From positions 1 through 37,029 of the forward strand of contig CAJAXK010000421.1 in NCBI GenBank assembly GCA_903946925.1: 37,029 bases of DNA, written 5' to 3'. The stretch's first letter is position 1. Each line of letters starts with the position of its first letter. The notes under the pieces were generated by a model that worked only from the letters and a program-made list of their open reading frames with translations, made no database searches and was not told the DNA's origin. Below are positions 9,801-24,800 of this stretch, piece by piece. A program made the translations under genes and the position numbers. The DNA is from an uncultured Bacteroidales bacterium. GTDB taxonomy: Bacteria; Bacteroidota; Bacteroidia; Bacteroidales; UBA4417.

Positions 9801-12800
9801 TCCTTTTACAGTTCCGGCTGGAGTATATTCTATCAACGTTGAAGCCAAAGGTGCACAGGGTGGATCAGGTTCTTCAGCAGGTGGATTGGGTGCTTACGTC
9901 AAAGGTTCCATTTCGGTTACGCCAGGTCAGGTTTTAAAAATACTTGTTGGTGGAAAGGGTGGCAATGGTGTGCAAGGTGGAGGCGGCGGAGGTAGCTTCG
10001 TTGTCAGCAGTACCGATAGCCCTTTAATTATTGCTGGTGGCGGAGGCGGCGGCTACTATAGTAGTTATTCTTATGGATATTCCAATGCTGATGGAAGCGT
10101 AGGCAATTCTGGAAATCCTGGTGTATGCGGAGCTTGTTACACAGTAGGTGGTTCAGGCGGTTCAAGTGGTTTGGGCGGTGGATGCGCCCCACAATACAGT
10201 TCATCTACTCAAGGTGCTGCCGGTGGAGGATTTTTAGGCAATGGCTCCAATTGCATTGGACCAGTTGGAGGTAAATCTTTTGTGAATGGCGGAGCAGGTG
10301 GTGCTGGTTATGGCCCCGCTGGAGCAGGTGGTTTTGGTGGCGGTGGCGGTGGTGAATGGGTTGGCATGACTGGTGGCGGCGGTGGCGGCGGATATTCCGG
10401 TGGCGGCGGCGGGACTTATTATGGTGTTGGCGGCGGCGGCGGCTCATTCAACGCAGGTTCAAACCAAACCAATATAGCAGGAAATAAAGTAGGCAATGGT
10501 CAGGTAATACTTTCATGGACTCCAATAGTATCGTGTTCATTGGCTACAAGAACACCAGTAACAGTATTGGTGAGTATTGAACCCCCAACAGTTGTTACCA
10601 CTGCTGCAACCAATATTTCCGGTTTATCGGCTGTGCTGAATGGTACGGTAAATGCGAACAATTCAGCTACAACTACTTACTTTGAATACGGATTAACGAC
10701 AACCTACGGTTCCAGTTTAGCGGCAACCCCGGCAAGCGTTTCCGGTAATAGTCCTGTAACAATTTCTGCAAACGTTTTAGGGCTTGCTTTAAATTCAACT
10801 TACCATTTTAGGGCAGTCGGAATAAATGCCGGAGATACTACATTTGGAAATGACATGACATTTAACACTTTAGTGACTCCTTATTGCCTTCCAACCTATA
10901 ATACTGGATGCAATATTCACAATATGGGACTTTCAAATTTTACGCTTACCACAATAAACCAGGCAATTACCTGCACTGGTGTCCCGAATTATTACCACGA
11001 TTTCACCAATGATACAGCAAGCTTGCACAAGAATGGAAATTATTCCATTTCGGTATCAACTCCCGGTTATTATGGGCAGTATGTTGTGGTTTGGATTGAT
11101 TACAACCAAAACAGTTTTTTTGATGTTGCAAGCGAATTGGTTGGTCAAGGCCATATCAACGGCTATTCCAGTTCAATAATTCCGATAACCATTTCGGCAA
11201 CTGCGTTAACAGGATCAACGGTTCTAAGGATAATGGCAAATTATGATGGTTATGCGTATCCTGCCAATCCTTGTGGTTCGTATGAGTATGGAAATTGCAG
11301 CGATTTTACGGTTACTATTCTCCCACCAGCTACTCCTCCTACAGTTACATCAATTGCCGCTACAGGGGTTACAGCTAAAGAAGCAGATTTAAACGCAACG
11401 GTTAATGCAAACAACTATCTTACAAATATTGTTTTTAACTGGGGAACAAGTGTTTCGTATGGGAATACTATTTCAGGAACTCCAGCAACAGTTTCAGGAA
11501 ACACCGATACAACCGTAACAGCGGCTTTAACAGGGTTGACCCCTAGCCAAACATATCATTTTCAAGCAGTAGGCACAGGTGATGGTGGATTGGTAAATGG
11601 AGGCGATATTGCTTTCACAACAGTTGCTTTACCTCCAACGGTTGTTACCGGATCTTCGAGTTACATTTATAGCACGGTTGCCACTTTGCATGGTACGGTT
11701 AACCCGAATAACCTTGCATCATCGGTTTCGTTTGAATATGGGTTGACAACGGCTTATGGCTCAACAATTTCAGCCACCCCAGCTTCACTTTCTGGATATT
11801 CAGTCCAATCCGTAACTGGCAGCCTTACAGGGCTTGTACTAAATACAGTTTATCACTACCGTATTGTAAGTATTAATTCTGTTGATACATCGTATGGTGA
11901 TGATATGACTTTTACTTCCTCGCCTACACTTTATTGTATCCCTACCTTTAACACTGGTTGCAATGTCCACAATATGGGCTTATCGTATTTCGGGCTTAAC
12001 ACCATTGCCCAAGCCATCACCTGTACGGGGAACCCTAATTTCTATCATAATTTTTATCCACTTTCGACTGATCTGAATATTAATGGTGATTATACAATTA
12101 CAGTATCAACACCAGGTTATTACGGCCAATATGTTAAGGTTTGGATTGATTACAACCAAAACAATGTTTTCGATGGGGCACCAGAAATAGTAGGCCAAGG
12201 ACACATTAACGGATATTCAAGTGCCACTATACCAATTACCATTTCTGCTACAGCACCGACAGGTATTACCGGATTACGTGTAATAGCCACTTACGATGCT
12301 TACGGATATCCAACAAATCCATGTGGAAGCTATGAGTATGGAAACTGCTCCGATTTTTCGGTAAACATACTTCCTGCACTTACCCCACCAACCGTTATTA
12401 CGATGGAGGCCTCCGAAATTACCGGTCATACAGCAGTAATGAATAGCACTGTTAATGCAAATGGCTACTTAACAAACGTTGCTTTTAATTATGGTTTAAC
12501 TACAGCTTATGGCTCAACATTGGCTGGTGTACAAAGCCCTGTTATAGGCAATACTGATACCATCGTAAATGCACCTCTAACAGGTTTACTGGCTAATACT
12601 ACCTATCATTACAAGGCTTTCGGTACCGGCGTTGGAGGTACAATTTATGGTTTGGATACATCATTTGTCACCAGTATGATTCCGCCTGATGTAGTTACCA
12701 CAGGTGCTACCAATATTGCAGGTCTTTCAGCTTACCTGAATGGAACTGTTAACCCTAATAATTTGCCTTCAACCATTTCATTTGCGTATGGACTCACAAC

Positions 12801-15800
12801 TGATTATGGCGACACAATTGTTGGTACCCCATCCAATGTTTCTGGCTCTACCACGCAGGCGTCAACCGCGTTTATTTCGGGGCTTACCATGAATACCTTA
12901 TATCATTACCGGATAATCAGTGCCAATTCGGTTGATACTTCTGTTGGTAACGATATGACATTTACAACCTTGCCAACCTTGTATTGCATCCCTACTTATC
13001 AAAACGGATGTAACGCTCCATGGTATATGGGATTAACTTATGTTGGGTTAAATACAATTTCCCAATCAATTCCTTGTACAGGCTCTCCAAGTTATTACCA
13101 CGATTACACAACTTCTTCAACTGACCTTGCGCGCAATGGTTCTTATTCCATAGCAGTTCAAACTGGAAGTGGATATGGATTGTACATAAATGTATGGATT
13201 GATTACAACCATAACAATTATTTTGACGGGGCAAGCGAAATTGCCGGACAAGGCCATATTAATGCAAACTCTTCTACCACCATACCAATTACGGTTTCTG
13301 CAACTTCACTTGTAGGCGAAACCCGGATAAGGATCATGTCCAATTACGATGGGTCCGGCTACCCAAGTAATCCTTGCGGTTGGAACTATTATGGCAATTG
13401 CTCCGATTTTACTGTCAACATTCTTAACCCAGGCCCGCCGATTGTTGCCACCAAGGCTGCTTCACAGCTTAATGTGGGCAGTGCAACACTCAATGGTTTT
13501 GTTACCGCCAATTATTTTGAAAGTACTGTTTTGTTCGAGTATGGCCTCACCGATTCTTATGGCTCCACAATTGCAGGTTCGCCTTCCCCATTAAATGGAG
13601 GTGTAAACACGGCAGTTTCGGCAACTTTGACTGGCCTTGATGTAAATACAACCTACCACTACCGTATTTCTGCAACCAATTCGGCTGGCACTACCCCTGG
13701 CAACGATACCACCTTTACTACCACGCCAACCGCTGTTTTCAATGTTACCGGAGGTGGTTCGTATTGTAGCACCAGTGCAGGTTTGAGTGTAGGCTTAAGC
13801 GGTTCGGAGGTTAATGCTACCTACCAATTGTTTAAAAATTCTGTTGCCGAAGGCAGCCCAATATCTGGCACAGGAAGTGCATTGTCATGGGATAACCTTT
13901 CAAACGGCACCTATACCATTGAAGCTACAGCACCAGCAGGAAGTTTATTTATGACCGGTAATGCTGTAATCACATCGTACAATTACCCAGTTTCGATTAC
14001 CATATATGCCTCGGCGTACACAATTTGCCCAGGTACATCGGTAACCTATACAGCCTACATCGGCAATGGTGGCACTGCACCCGTTTATAAATGGATTGTA
14101 AATGGCGATACCGTTGGTACAAATTCGAATCAATATGCGTTTAGCCCAAGCAGCGGTGATCAGATTCGCTGCATGTTGGTTTCCAATGTTGCATGTCCTA
14201 CAGGCAACCCAGTTCTGTCTAATACAATTACCATGAGTGTTTCGGCACCGGTACCAAGTATTTCAGGCTCTAATTTGGCTTGTTTGGGTGTAACGGGGAA
14301 TGCTTACTCAACGGAAATAGGCCAGTCCAATTATGTATGGAGTATATCGCCAGGTGGAACAATAACTTCGGGTGGCAACGGCAACTATTTTGTTATTGTA
14401 ACATGGAATACTTTAGGTGCAAAAACTGTAAATGTAAATTATTCCAATAGCAGCGGTTGCTACGCCATTACGCCAACCGTTAAAAATATAATGGTTAACG
14501 AGGTACCTGTGCCAACCATTGCAGGCCCAGTATCAATGTGTACCGGTTCAACCGGAAATATTTATACTACCGAACCTGGCATGACCGCTTATACATGGAA
14601 TGTTTCCGGCGGTACTATTACAGCAGGTTCTGCAACCAATCAAATAACAGTTACCTGGAACACTTCTGGTCCTCAAACCGTAAGTGTAAACTATTCGAAC
14701 GGATGTACAGCGGCCACGCCAACAGTATATGATGTAACTGTTAATCCATTGCCAACTCCAAACGTAACAGGCCCAACAGAAACATGTATCAATTCAACAG
14801 GGAATGTTTATTCAACCGAGGCTGGAATGTTATCATATAATTGGAGTGTTTCTGCCGGAGGCACAATTACTTCAGGTGGTTCGGCAACAGACAATACTAT
14901 TACTGTAACTTGGAATACAACCGGAAACAAAACGGTTACTGTGAATTATGCCAATTCTTTTGGCTGTACTGTTGCTGCCCCAGGTGTTGCCAATGTTACT
15001 GTTAACCCAATACCAGTCCCAACTTTGACTGGAACATCTACAATTTGTGATTTCCCATCAATAGGGAATACGTACACAACTGAGGCAGGTATGAACAACT
15101 ACATTTGGGTAGTGTCTGCCGGTGGCACAATCAGCTCTGGCGGATCTGTAACCGATAATACAGTTACAGTTACTTGGAATGAAAGTGGTCCTCAAACAGT
15201 TAGTGTTTCTTATTCAGCAGCAGGTGGTTGCACACCTTTAACACCTACTGTATTGAATGTGAATGTAAATTCGCTACCAGAAGTTATCATCTCCGCTACT
15301 ACAACCGCTTGCCAAGGCGATACGGTTACTTTTACAGCTTCCACAGTAAATGCTGGAACCAACCCTGAATTCCATTGGTTTGTAAATGGGTCGCCTGCTG
15401 TTTCCTCATTCTGCGAAGGGGCTTTATCTAATGGTTTGATTGCTTATTATCCTTTCAACGGGAATGTAAACGATGCAAGCGGTAATGGAAAAAATGGAAC
15501 AAACACTGGCGCAACTTTAACAACCGACAGGTTTGGAAACCCTAATTCCGCTTATAATTTCAACGGAACGAGCAATCGTATCAGTATTCCTTTGGATATT
15601 AATGTAGGGGTTCATCCACAATTAACTATGCTGGCTTGGGTAAAACCCTCAGCCATAAACCCAATAAGGACAATAATTTCACACGATAACAGCAGTTTCG
15701 ACCGATCGCTTACTATTGACAATAGAGGAAGTGGAACCGGTTATTCCTGTTTCCGCGGAGGTGGAGTTTTAGGTTCGTTCCCTGCTTCAGTAGGAGTATG

Positions 15801-18800
15801 GGCACAGGTTGCTGTTAAATATAACCAGGCAACCAATTCTGCTACCTTATATTCGAATACATCTTCCTTAACAAGTTCAACCTCCTTTGGTACAGGTTAC
15901 ACCTATACATGGATCGGGGGAAATCCGGGATACGGTGAGTATTTCAGCGGTGTAATTGATGATGTAAGGGTTTACAATCGTTTGCTTACCAATGACGAAA
16001 TTGTTGCCCTCTATAATAACAACACAAGCGATTCCACTTTCTGTTATGTTCCTAATGATGGTGATATCGTAACCTGCGTTGTAACAAGCAGTGCTGGGTG
16101 CAACGATACCTCAAATGCAATAAATATGTCGGTGCTCACAGCTCCGAACCCAACAGTTACTGGTCCGGCTTCTGTTTGTCAGAATACACAGGGTAATGTT
16201 TATTCCACCGAAAGTGGAAAGGACAATTACCAATGGACGGTATCAGCGGGCGGAACAATTGAATCTGGTGGTACAACCAACGACAATACAATAACAGTTA
16301 CCTGGAATGCTTCAGGGGCACAGCTTGTAACTGTAAATTACAGTGATCCAAATGCATGCTTCTCTTCTGTTCCCGCCAATTATCCGGTTACCGTAAATGC
16401 CTTACCAGTTCCTGCAATTACAGGATTTTCAAGTGCTTGTGTAGGTTCAACCGGAAATGTTTATAGCACAGCAGCCGGAATGACTGATTATTTCTGGAAT
16501 GTTGTTGGCGGCACCGTAACTGCTGGTGGAACACCTACTGATAATACCGTTACAGTTACTTGGGTATTAGAAGGACAAGGAAGTGTAAGTGTAAATTATT
16601 TAGATGGCAATGGTTGTACAGCAGCATTGGCTACTGTTAAAAACGTGGAGGTTTATGCCATACCTGAACCATCTATATTAGGGTCATCAACAGTTTGTGT
16701 TGGTGGTACTAGTGTTACCTACACCACTGCAGGAGGCTATAGCAATTATGTATGGTTAGTTTCTGCCGGAGGCACGATAACTTCAGGTGGAAGCAGCAGC
16801 AGCAATTCAGTTCATGTGGTTTGGAACACAGTTGGAGCACAAACGGTAAGCGTTAATTACAGCAATGCCGCAGGTTGCCCAGCACCAAGCCCATTCGTGC
16901 TTGATGTAACAGTTAATCCTCGTCCTGTTCCTACAATAAATGGCCCAACGCCAGTTTGTGTAAGGTCAACCGGGAATACATATATCACCGAAGTAGGTAA
17001 TACCAACTATTCATGGTCGGTTTCTGGTGGTACAATAACTGCTGGCGGATCTGCATCCGACAGTTTCGTTACAGTTACATGGAATTCGGCAGGAGCCAGG
17101 ACACTAAGCATTAACTACACAAATGCTTTATCTTGTTCAGCCATTTCCCCAACTGTTTACAATGTAACGGTAAATCCTGCACCTGTTCCAAGCATTACCG
17201 GACCGGGGTCAATTTGCGGCATACCTTCAATTGATAATTCATATACTACCGAAGCCGGGATGACTGGATACATCTGGACAGTTTCGGATGGTGGGGCAAT
17301 TACAAGTGGCGCTGGCACAGATGCCATAACAGTTGAATGGCTTACCACGGGTGCAAAAACTGTAAGTGTAACTTATGCCAATGGCAACGGTTGCACACCT
17401 GCAAATCCAACGGTTAAAAATGTAAACGTTGAGTCAATCCCTGTTCCAACCATTTCAGGATCAGCATTGATTTGCGGTTTCCCATCGGTAGGGAATGTAT
17501 ATACTACCGAGTCTGGCAAAACAGGATATACCTGGACAATTTCTGCTGGTGGTACCATAACTTCTGGTGCTGGTACACGTTCCATTACTGTAACCTGGTC
17601 GGAAGCAGGGCCACAAAATGTTAGTGTAAATTACACTTCGGCAATAGGTTGTCTGCCAACAGACCCTGCAAATATGGGTGTAAATGTTTATCCGTTTGTT
17701 GCTTCTACTATTGTTGGCCCAAGCGGAATGTGCGGAATCCCTTCAAACCAGAATACTTACTCAACGGTTGATGGAATGACGGGATACATTTGGACAGTTT
17801 CGTATGGCGGTACAATAACTGGTGGTCAGGGAACCGATTCAATTTCAGTAAACTGGACCACAGCAGGCTCAAAAACCATAACCGTTACGTACACGGATGC
17901 CAATGGTTGCTCGCCGGCAAACCCAATTTCAAGAACCATTGATGTTTATGCACTGCCTGTCCCGGTTATTACTGGAAGCAGTGCGATTTGTGATATACCA
18001 TCAGTTGGAAATGTTTACACTACCGAAGCCGGAATGACTGGTTACAATTGGAGTGTTTCCGCTGGCGGCACAATTACCTCAGGCGGCACATCAACCGATA
18101 ATTCGATAACCATAACCTGGACAGAACTTGGCAGCCAAACCGTAAGTGTGGGTTATACCAATTCGCACAGTTGTACCTCTCTCAAACCAACAGACAAACA
18201 AGTTGGCGTTTATTTGTATGTACCTGTAAGCCTTACGATTAATACAACTGGTAATCCAGCTTGTGAAGGCAGTTATGTAACTTTTAATGCAACGCCAACC
18301 AATGGTGGTTCATCCCCTGTTTACCAATGGAAAGTAAATGGAGTTAATGCAGGATGGAACAGTTCTTCATTCTGGTACGTTCCTGCCAATGGCGATAGTG
18401 TTAGCTGCGAAGTAAATTCCAGTTTACCCTGTACTACTGGTGATCCAGCCGCCTCCAATTCTATAAAAATGGTGGTGAACACACATCCTGATGCACCAAT
18501 CGGCGGTGGGAACCAAACCGTTTGTTCAACCACTTTGCCAGCCTTGCTTACGGCAACACCTCCTGCGGGATGTGCAGTTGATTGGTACTACTATTCAAGC
18601 GGGGGCTACCTTTTGGTAAGCAACAATACGCTAAGTACTTCCACACAGGGAACTTACTATGCCGAATCGAGGGATTTGACTACCGGTTGCAGGAGCACAA
18701 GCCGCACCGCTGTTACGCTAATTGTAAATTCGGCAGTGAACTACTTTATTGATCTCGATGGGGACGGATATGGAAACCCTGAAATTTCTGTTCTTGAGTG

Positions 18801-21800
18801 TGTTTCGCCTCCTGGTTACGTTTTAAATGATCTCGATTGCAACGATAACGACCCCAATATCAATCCAGAGGATCAATACTTTGCCTACACAGGTAATGTA
18901 GGTTTTATAAGTTCCATAGTTTCCCCACAATCGGGTTCGCCTTATACAATTTTCCATTTTGCAGGCGATTATATTGATTCTACCAATGCCTTGCCAAGTG
19001 CAGGCTATCCAAGGTTGATGCTTGATTACGAAGGCAATGGAAGCTTTACGGATGCAAATGACCGAGTGGTAATTATGACTGCCTCCGATCCTACCGATAA
19101 CTCCACCAACGATGGAAAACGTTACTTTACCGAGGTAACAGGATTAACTTATGGCACCAGTTGGAAATCAAAAATGGTGGTAAGTGGTGATGCGGGTTGT
19201 TTAACAGCCTTTGGGCCATTCAGTTATCCCGATGTTTTGCACGAACCTAATATTTACTTGTTTGCCAACGACATCAGCTTTAGCGATCCAAGTCCAGATC
19301 CTTCGCAAAGCATTACCGTTTCGGCAATAGTACATAACGAATCGGATTTTGCTGCCCAGAATTTCGTTTGCCATTTGATAAACCAATGGGACACTTTGAT
19401 AGCTTATCCGGATGTTACGGTTGCAAATTTGAACCCACATGCAAGCACTACGGTACAATGGACAATTACAACCCCTGACGTTCCGGCTTGGTGCCCAATG
19501 CAGGTTACCATTGATTACACCGATGTACTTGATGAAAATAACGAGCTTGATAACACCGCTGTGCGTCCGTTTGTAAATGGTAACTATCAAGTTGCTGGTA
19601 GAATTATTGTACAGTCAGCAGTTTCCCCTGCAACGTCTTATGCTTACCAATATACTTACCTGTCGCTTTCAGGCAGGGCTTGGTACACCGATTTGGCCGT
19701 TCAGCTTACCGATTCCACTGTTGCAGGTGCCACCGTAGAGTTTACGGTAACCGAAACAGGGGAAACCTATTCGGGATATACCAATTCTTGGGGATATTTC
19801 AATATCTATTTCCCTGCACCTGATACTCCAGGCTTATATCATATTACCGGCTCGGTTACCGATTTTACCCTTACAAGGAACTTTACCAACGAGTTTACAA
19901 TCCTTACCCCGATAATTCCGGAAACCAAACCAAACCTAACACTCAATTATTGCCATTCGGTTGATGTTCAGCCTGTAAACCCTCACACAGCAGCAAGTGT
20001 TACTTTGGTAGCCCATGTTTCAAACAATGGGAATGCCACGGCTACAGGCCCTATTGAAGTGCTGTTCAGTTATTCGACAGGTGAAACTTTCCTCGGCACT
20101 TATGCCGGTAACCTGAATGCGAACCAATCAGTCAATGTTTCGGTAACAGCCCCAACGCCCGCACCTACAACAACCGTTCTTACGGCTTTGGCCGATCCAA
20201 ACAATACAATAGCTGAATGGACCGAAACGTTTGCCGATAATTCGTCAACCGATAACATGTGTTACGACTTCCAGCCTGTTGGTATTTGTGGCGGCAATTT
20301 CTGGGGGCAACATTGTGTTAATACGTCAACAGGTATTTATGTGGGTTTGAATTCGTATCATTTGTATGATGCAAGCCCTGTAGATGTGCTGTTTGAGGTA
20401 AGCGGCCCTGGCATTTCAGGATGGCAAAACCTGGGCACAGGTACATTGAACAATGTAACCCGCAACTGTTATTGTCCGTATGTTGTTGGCTTGCCTAACC
20501 CATACACCTTTGCCGAAGTTGGCATCTATACTTTTAGGATGACGGTTGACCCCAATAATGTTTATCCCGAATGTAGCGAAGCCAACAACGTGCTTGTTGT
20601 TACTGTAAATTCTGTTACATGCACACCTCCTGAAACCAAACCAAACTTGGCATTTGCTTATTGTTATGGTTTGCAGGTAACCCCGGTTAACCCTACCTTC
20701 CCAGGAATGGCTAATTTGGTTGCCAATATCACCAACAATGGTAATGCAACAGCCTTTGGCCCTATTGATGTCGAGTTTACCTATTCGGCAGGAACCTACA
20801 CCGGTACTTATGCTGGTAACCTCACACCTGGCCAATCAGCAGCAGTTACAGTAGCTGCCCCACTTCCAGTGCCAGCAACTACCATATTGACTGCCGTAAT
20901 TGATCCGGCTAATACGGTTGTTGAATGGAATGAAATAGATAACACTACTTCCGACAATATGTGTTGGGAATTCCAACCTGTGCCTCATTGCGGAACCAAT
21001 TTCTGGTCGCGTACCTATTTGGTTGGGCAGTCTGCTTCCCTGTCGGTTGGGTTAAATGTTCAGCATTTATATGATGCCAATCCTGTAAAAGTGAAATTTG
21101 AAGTCAGTGGTCCAGGAATTGCCGGTGTTGTAAACCTTGGCAACGGTATTTTGAACAATGTAACCCGCAATTGCTGGTGCCCATGGAGTGTTTCATTAAC
21201 ATCGCCATTCACTTTCTTCGAGGCTGGTACCTATCATTTCAAAATGACAGCCGATCCAAACGATGATTACACAGAGTGTGATGAGACCAACAATATCCTC
21301 GAAGTTGATGTTGTGGTAATGAATGGAGCCGATATGCGGATACTTTCACAATTTATCAACCCTAATTACCTGAATCCAGGAGTTGGCGATTCGGTTTCAC
21401 TGATAGTTTCTTACGAAAACATCGGGAATTCCAATGTTGACGATATCATGAAACTCAGGGTGAATGTTGACGAAGTGTTCCTGGATGAGGTTTATCCAGT
21501 TCCAGGTCTTGCTACTGGCGACCATGCATCTTTCGCAATCCCAACCAAATGGGCCAGCGATTTACCAGGAGCCCATGTAATACGTGCAATAATTGATTAT
21601 GATCACCAGGTTCCGGAAATTAACGAGTCCAACAATGAGGCTACCCGTGCCATTATTGTCGGTGAATCTGCAAACCTCTATTTCCAATTGTTTGCCTCCT
21701 CCAATTCAAGTCCTAATGTTAACGATTACATTAATATCAATGCCCGTATCGGCAACAATGGGGATGTGGATGCCACTGCCAATGTGAAATTCTATTTCAT

Positions 21801-24800
21801 AAATGATAGCGGTGATACAATTTCGGTTGGGCAAACACCTATTTCGGTAACTGCTCACGACAGCACATCAATTGTAATGCCTTGGACTGTTCTCGATCCA
21901 TCAACAACCCTTGTCGGGAAAATTGTTGATGTAAATGTTCAGGAATTTAACCTTGAAGATAACATGGCTACCGATGTTCTTGGTGGTTTCGATGTTACGC
22001 TTACTTCAACGCCAGCATGTTATAAAACAAATACTGGTACTCTTACCGCCCATGTTTCCGGTGGTACCGCGCCTTACCTGTATGCTTGGAGCAACAGTGC
22101 GGCAGGTCAAACACTAACTGCTTACGCAGGTGATTATACAGTTACAGTTACCGACAATACTGGCCTGAATATGCATGCATCCGGAACTATTACCGAAGTT
22201 CCTTATGTAAACCCAAGCATTTCTGGTTCATCATCAGTTTGTACTGGTTCTACAGGAAATGTTTATTTCACCAACGAAGGGATGTCATCTTATGTATGGG
22301 GCGTTTCTGCTGGAGGCACAATTACTTCTGGTGGAGGGATTCACGATCATAGTGTAACCATAACATGGCATACCGAAGGCTTGCAAAATGTAAGTGTAAA
22401 CTATACAAACCAATATGGATGTTCGGCTTCTTCGGCATCTAATTATGAGGTTACAGTCCTTCCTCTTCCTGTTGCAACCATAACTGGTCCAGCTTCAGCT
22501 TATGTGTTCACTACTGGTAACATTTATACAACCGAGCCTGGAATGTTAGCATATTCCTGGACACTTTCAGAAGGCGGTACAATAACAAACGGTATAGGTA
22601 CAAACGAAATAACGGTTACTTGGACAATTGCAGGTCTAAATTCGGTAACAGTTTCTTATAGCGACGACCACCTTTGTACTTCAATCCCTGCTGTTAAGCC
22701 TGTAAACGTACTTTCGTTGCCAGTTCCAACAATTATTGGAAACGCGTCTATTTGCGGAGTGCCATCAGCTAATAACACCTACACAACCGAAGCCGGGATG
22801 AGTAATTATGTTTGGGCTGTTTCGGCTGGCGGACTGATAACTGCTGGTGAAGGAACAAATGAAATTACTGTAGAATGGACAGCCACAGGGGCACAAACTG
22901 TTTCTGTAACCTATATGGATAGCGAAGGCAATTCGCCATTAGCCCCAACTGTTAAAAATGTTGCGGTCGAAGGTAGGCCGGTTCCAACAATTGACGGACC
23001 TTTAACTATTTGTGGAATCCCATCAGCAGGGAATGTTTATACTACCGAAAGTGGAATGGCCAATTACTACTGGACCGTTTCGGCTGATGGAGAAATTACA
23101 GCAGGCCTTGGCACCAACGCTATAACCGTAACCTGGTTGGCAGCGGGTCCACAAAACGTTTCTGTATTTTATACCACCCAAAACCAATGTGCTGCATTAG
23201 CTCCAACAAACTACCCGGTAATTGTAAATTCGTTTGTTCCAGCTACCATTGTTGGGCCAACCTCTATTTGTGGCATACCTTCCTTGTATAATTCATACTC
23301 CATTCCCGAAGGCCTGTCAGGATATTCGTGGACGGTTTCGGCAGGTGGTTCTATAGTTGGAGGCATTGGTACAAACCATATTTTTGTTAATTGGATAGCC
23401 ACCGGAGAACAAACAGTACATGTTACCTACATTGATGCCAATGCCTGTGTACCTCCTAATGGTGTATCCCTGAATGTAAATGTACATGCGCTGCCAGTTC
23501 CTGTTATTTCAGGTCCTGAAACAATTTGTGGTGCGCCATCCACTGGCAATGTATTTTCAACAGAACCTGGCATGACAGCTTATTCTTGGATTGTTTCGGA
23601 CGGTGGAACCATTACTGATGGTTTGGGTACAAATTCTATAACCGTAAATTGGAACTCGTTAGGGGCTGACACGGTTAGTGTAGTTTATACCGATAATTAC
23701 GATTGTACTTCAATTCGTACTTTTAAAAACGTAAACGTACTCGAAGTTTTGCCACTCATGTTCACACTTAATGCAATTGGCAGCCAATGTTCGGGAAGTA
23801 CGGTAATTTGTACAGTTAGTGCAACAAATGCAGGTGAAGTGCCTCAATATCAATGGATGGTAAACGGACTAAACGTTGGAGGAAACAACCCTACATACAC
23901 TTATGTGCCAGCAAATGGCGATTTGGTTGGATGTACGGTTACATCAAGTTTGCCATGCACAACCGGAAGCCCTAATACCGGCATTATAGAGTTGGCAGTT
24001 TTTCCAAACCCAGAACCTCCTGTTAGTAGGGGCAACATAAGCGTTTGTTCCAACTCCTTGCCGGCAATGTTAAGTGTTGATCCACCAGCGGGATGTACAG
24101 TTGATTGGTATAATTATGCTTACGGAGGGAGCTTGTTGCTTGCTGGCAGCAATACGTATGTTACATCAACGGCCGGTAATTACTACGCTGAAGCTAGGGA
24201 TAATCAAACAGGTTGCAAGAGCGCCACGCGTACTTTGGTTACTTTGTCAATTACTCCTGCTGTCCTGTATTTCAGGGATCAGGATGGTGATGGATACGGT
24301 AATCCTGAGATTTCGGTTTATGCCTGTACACAACCCGAAGGTTATGTGCTTAATGGACTGGATTGCAACGACAACAATCCGAATATTAACCCAATCGCTC
24401 AACGTATTGTTTATACAGGGAATCCTGGGTTCACAAATTCGATAGTTTCGCCTGAAGTTGGAACATCTTATACCCTCTTCCATTTTGAAGCCGATTATTT
24501 TGATGCAACCAATTCTTTGCCAGGTTCGGGTTATCCAAGGTTGATACTCGATTACGAAGGCAATGGTGGTTATACCGATCCTAACGACCGGGTTATCATT
24601 ATGACAGCGGCAGATCCTACCGATTTAACTACCACGGATGGTAAACGTTATTTTGCAGAAGTAAATGGGCTGGCTTACGGTACAAGCTGGAAATCGAAAG
24701 TGGTTGTTGGTGGCGATGTGAACTGCACAACCGTGTTAGGTCCTTTCAATTATCCTGATGTGCTTCACGAATCCAACATCTACCTGTTTGCCAACGACAT

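Noticed and set aside
19201-20835. Minus-strand frames of 129 and 139 codons inside the giant gene
   Set aside because: They lie opposite well-conserved domains, have no family motif, and similar shadow frames recur at the duplicated positions near 24.7 and 26.1 kb.
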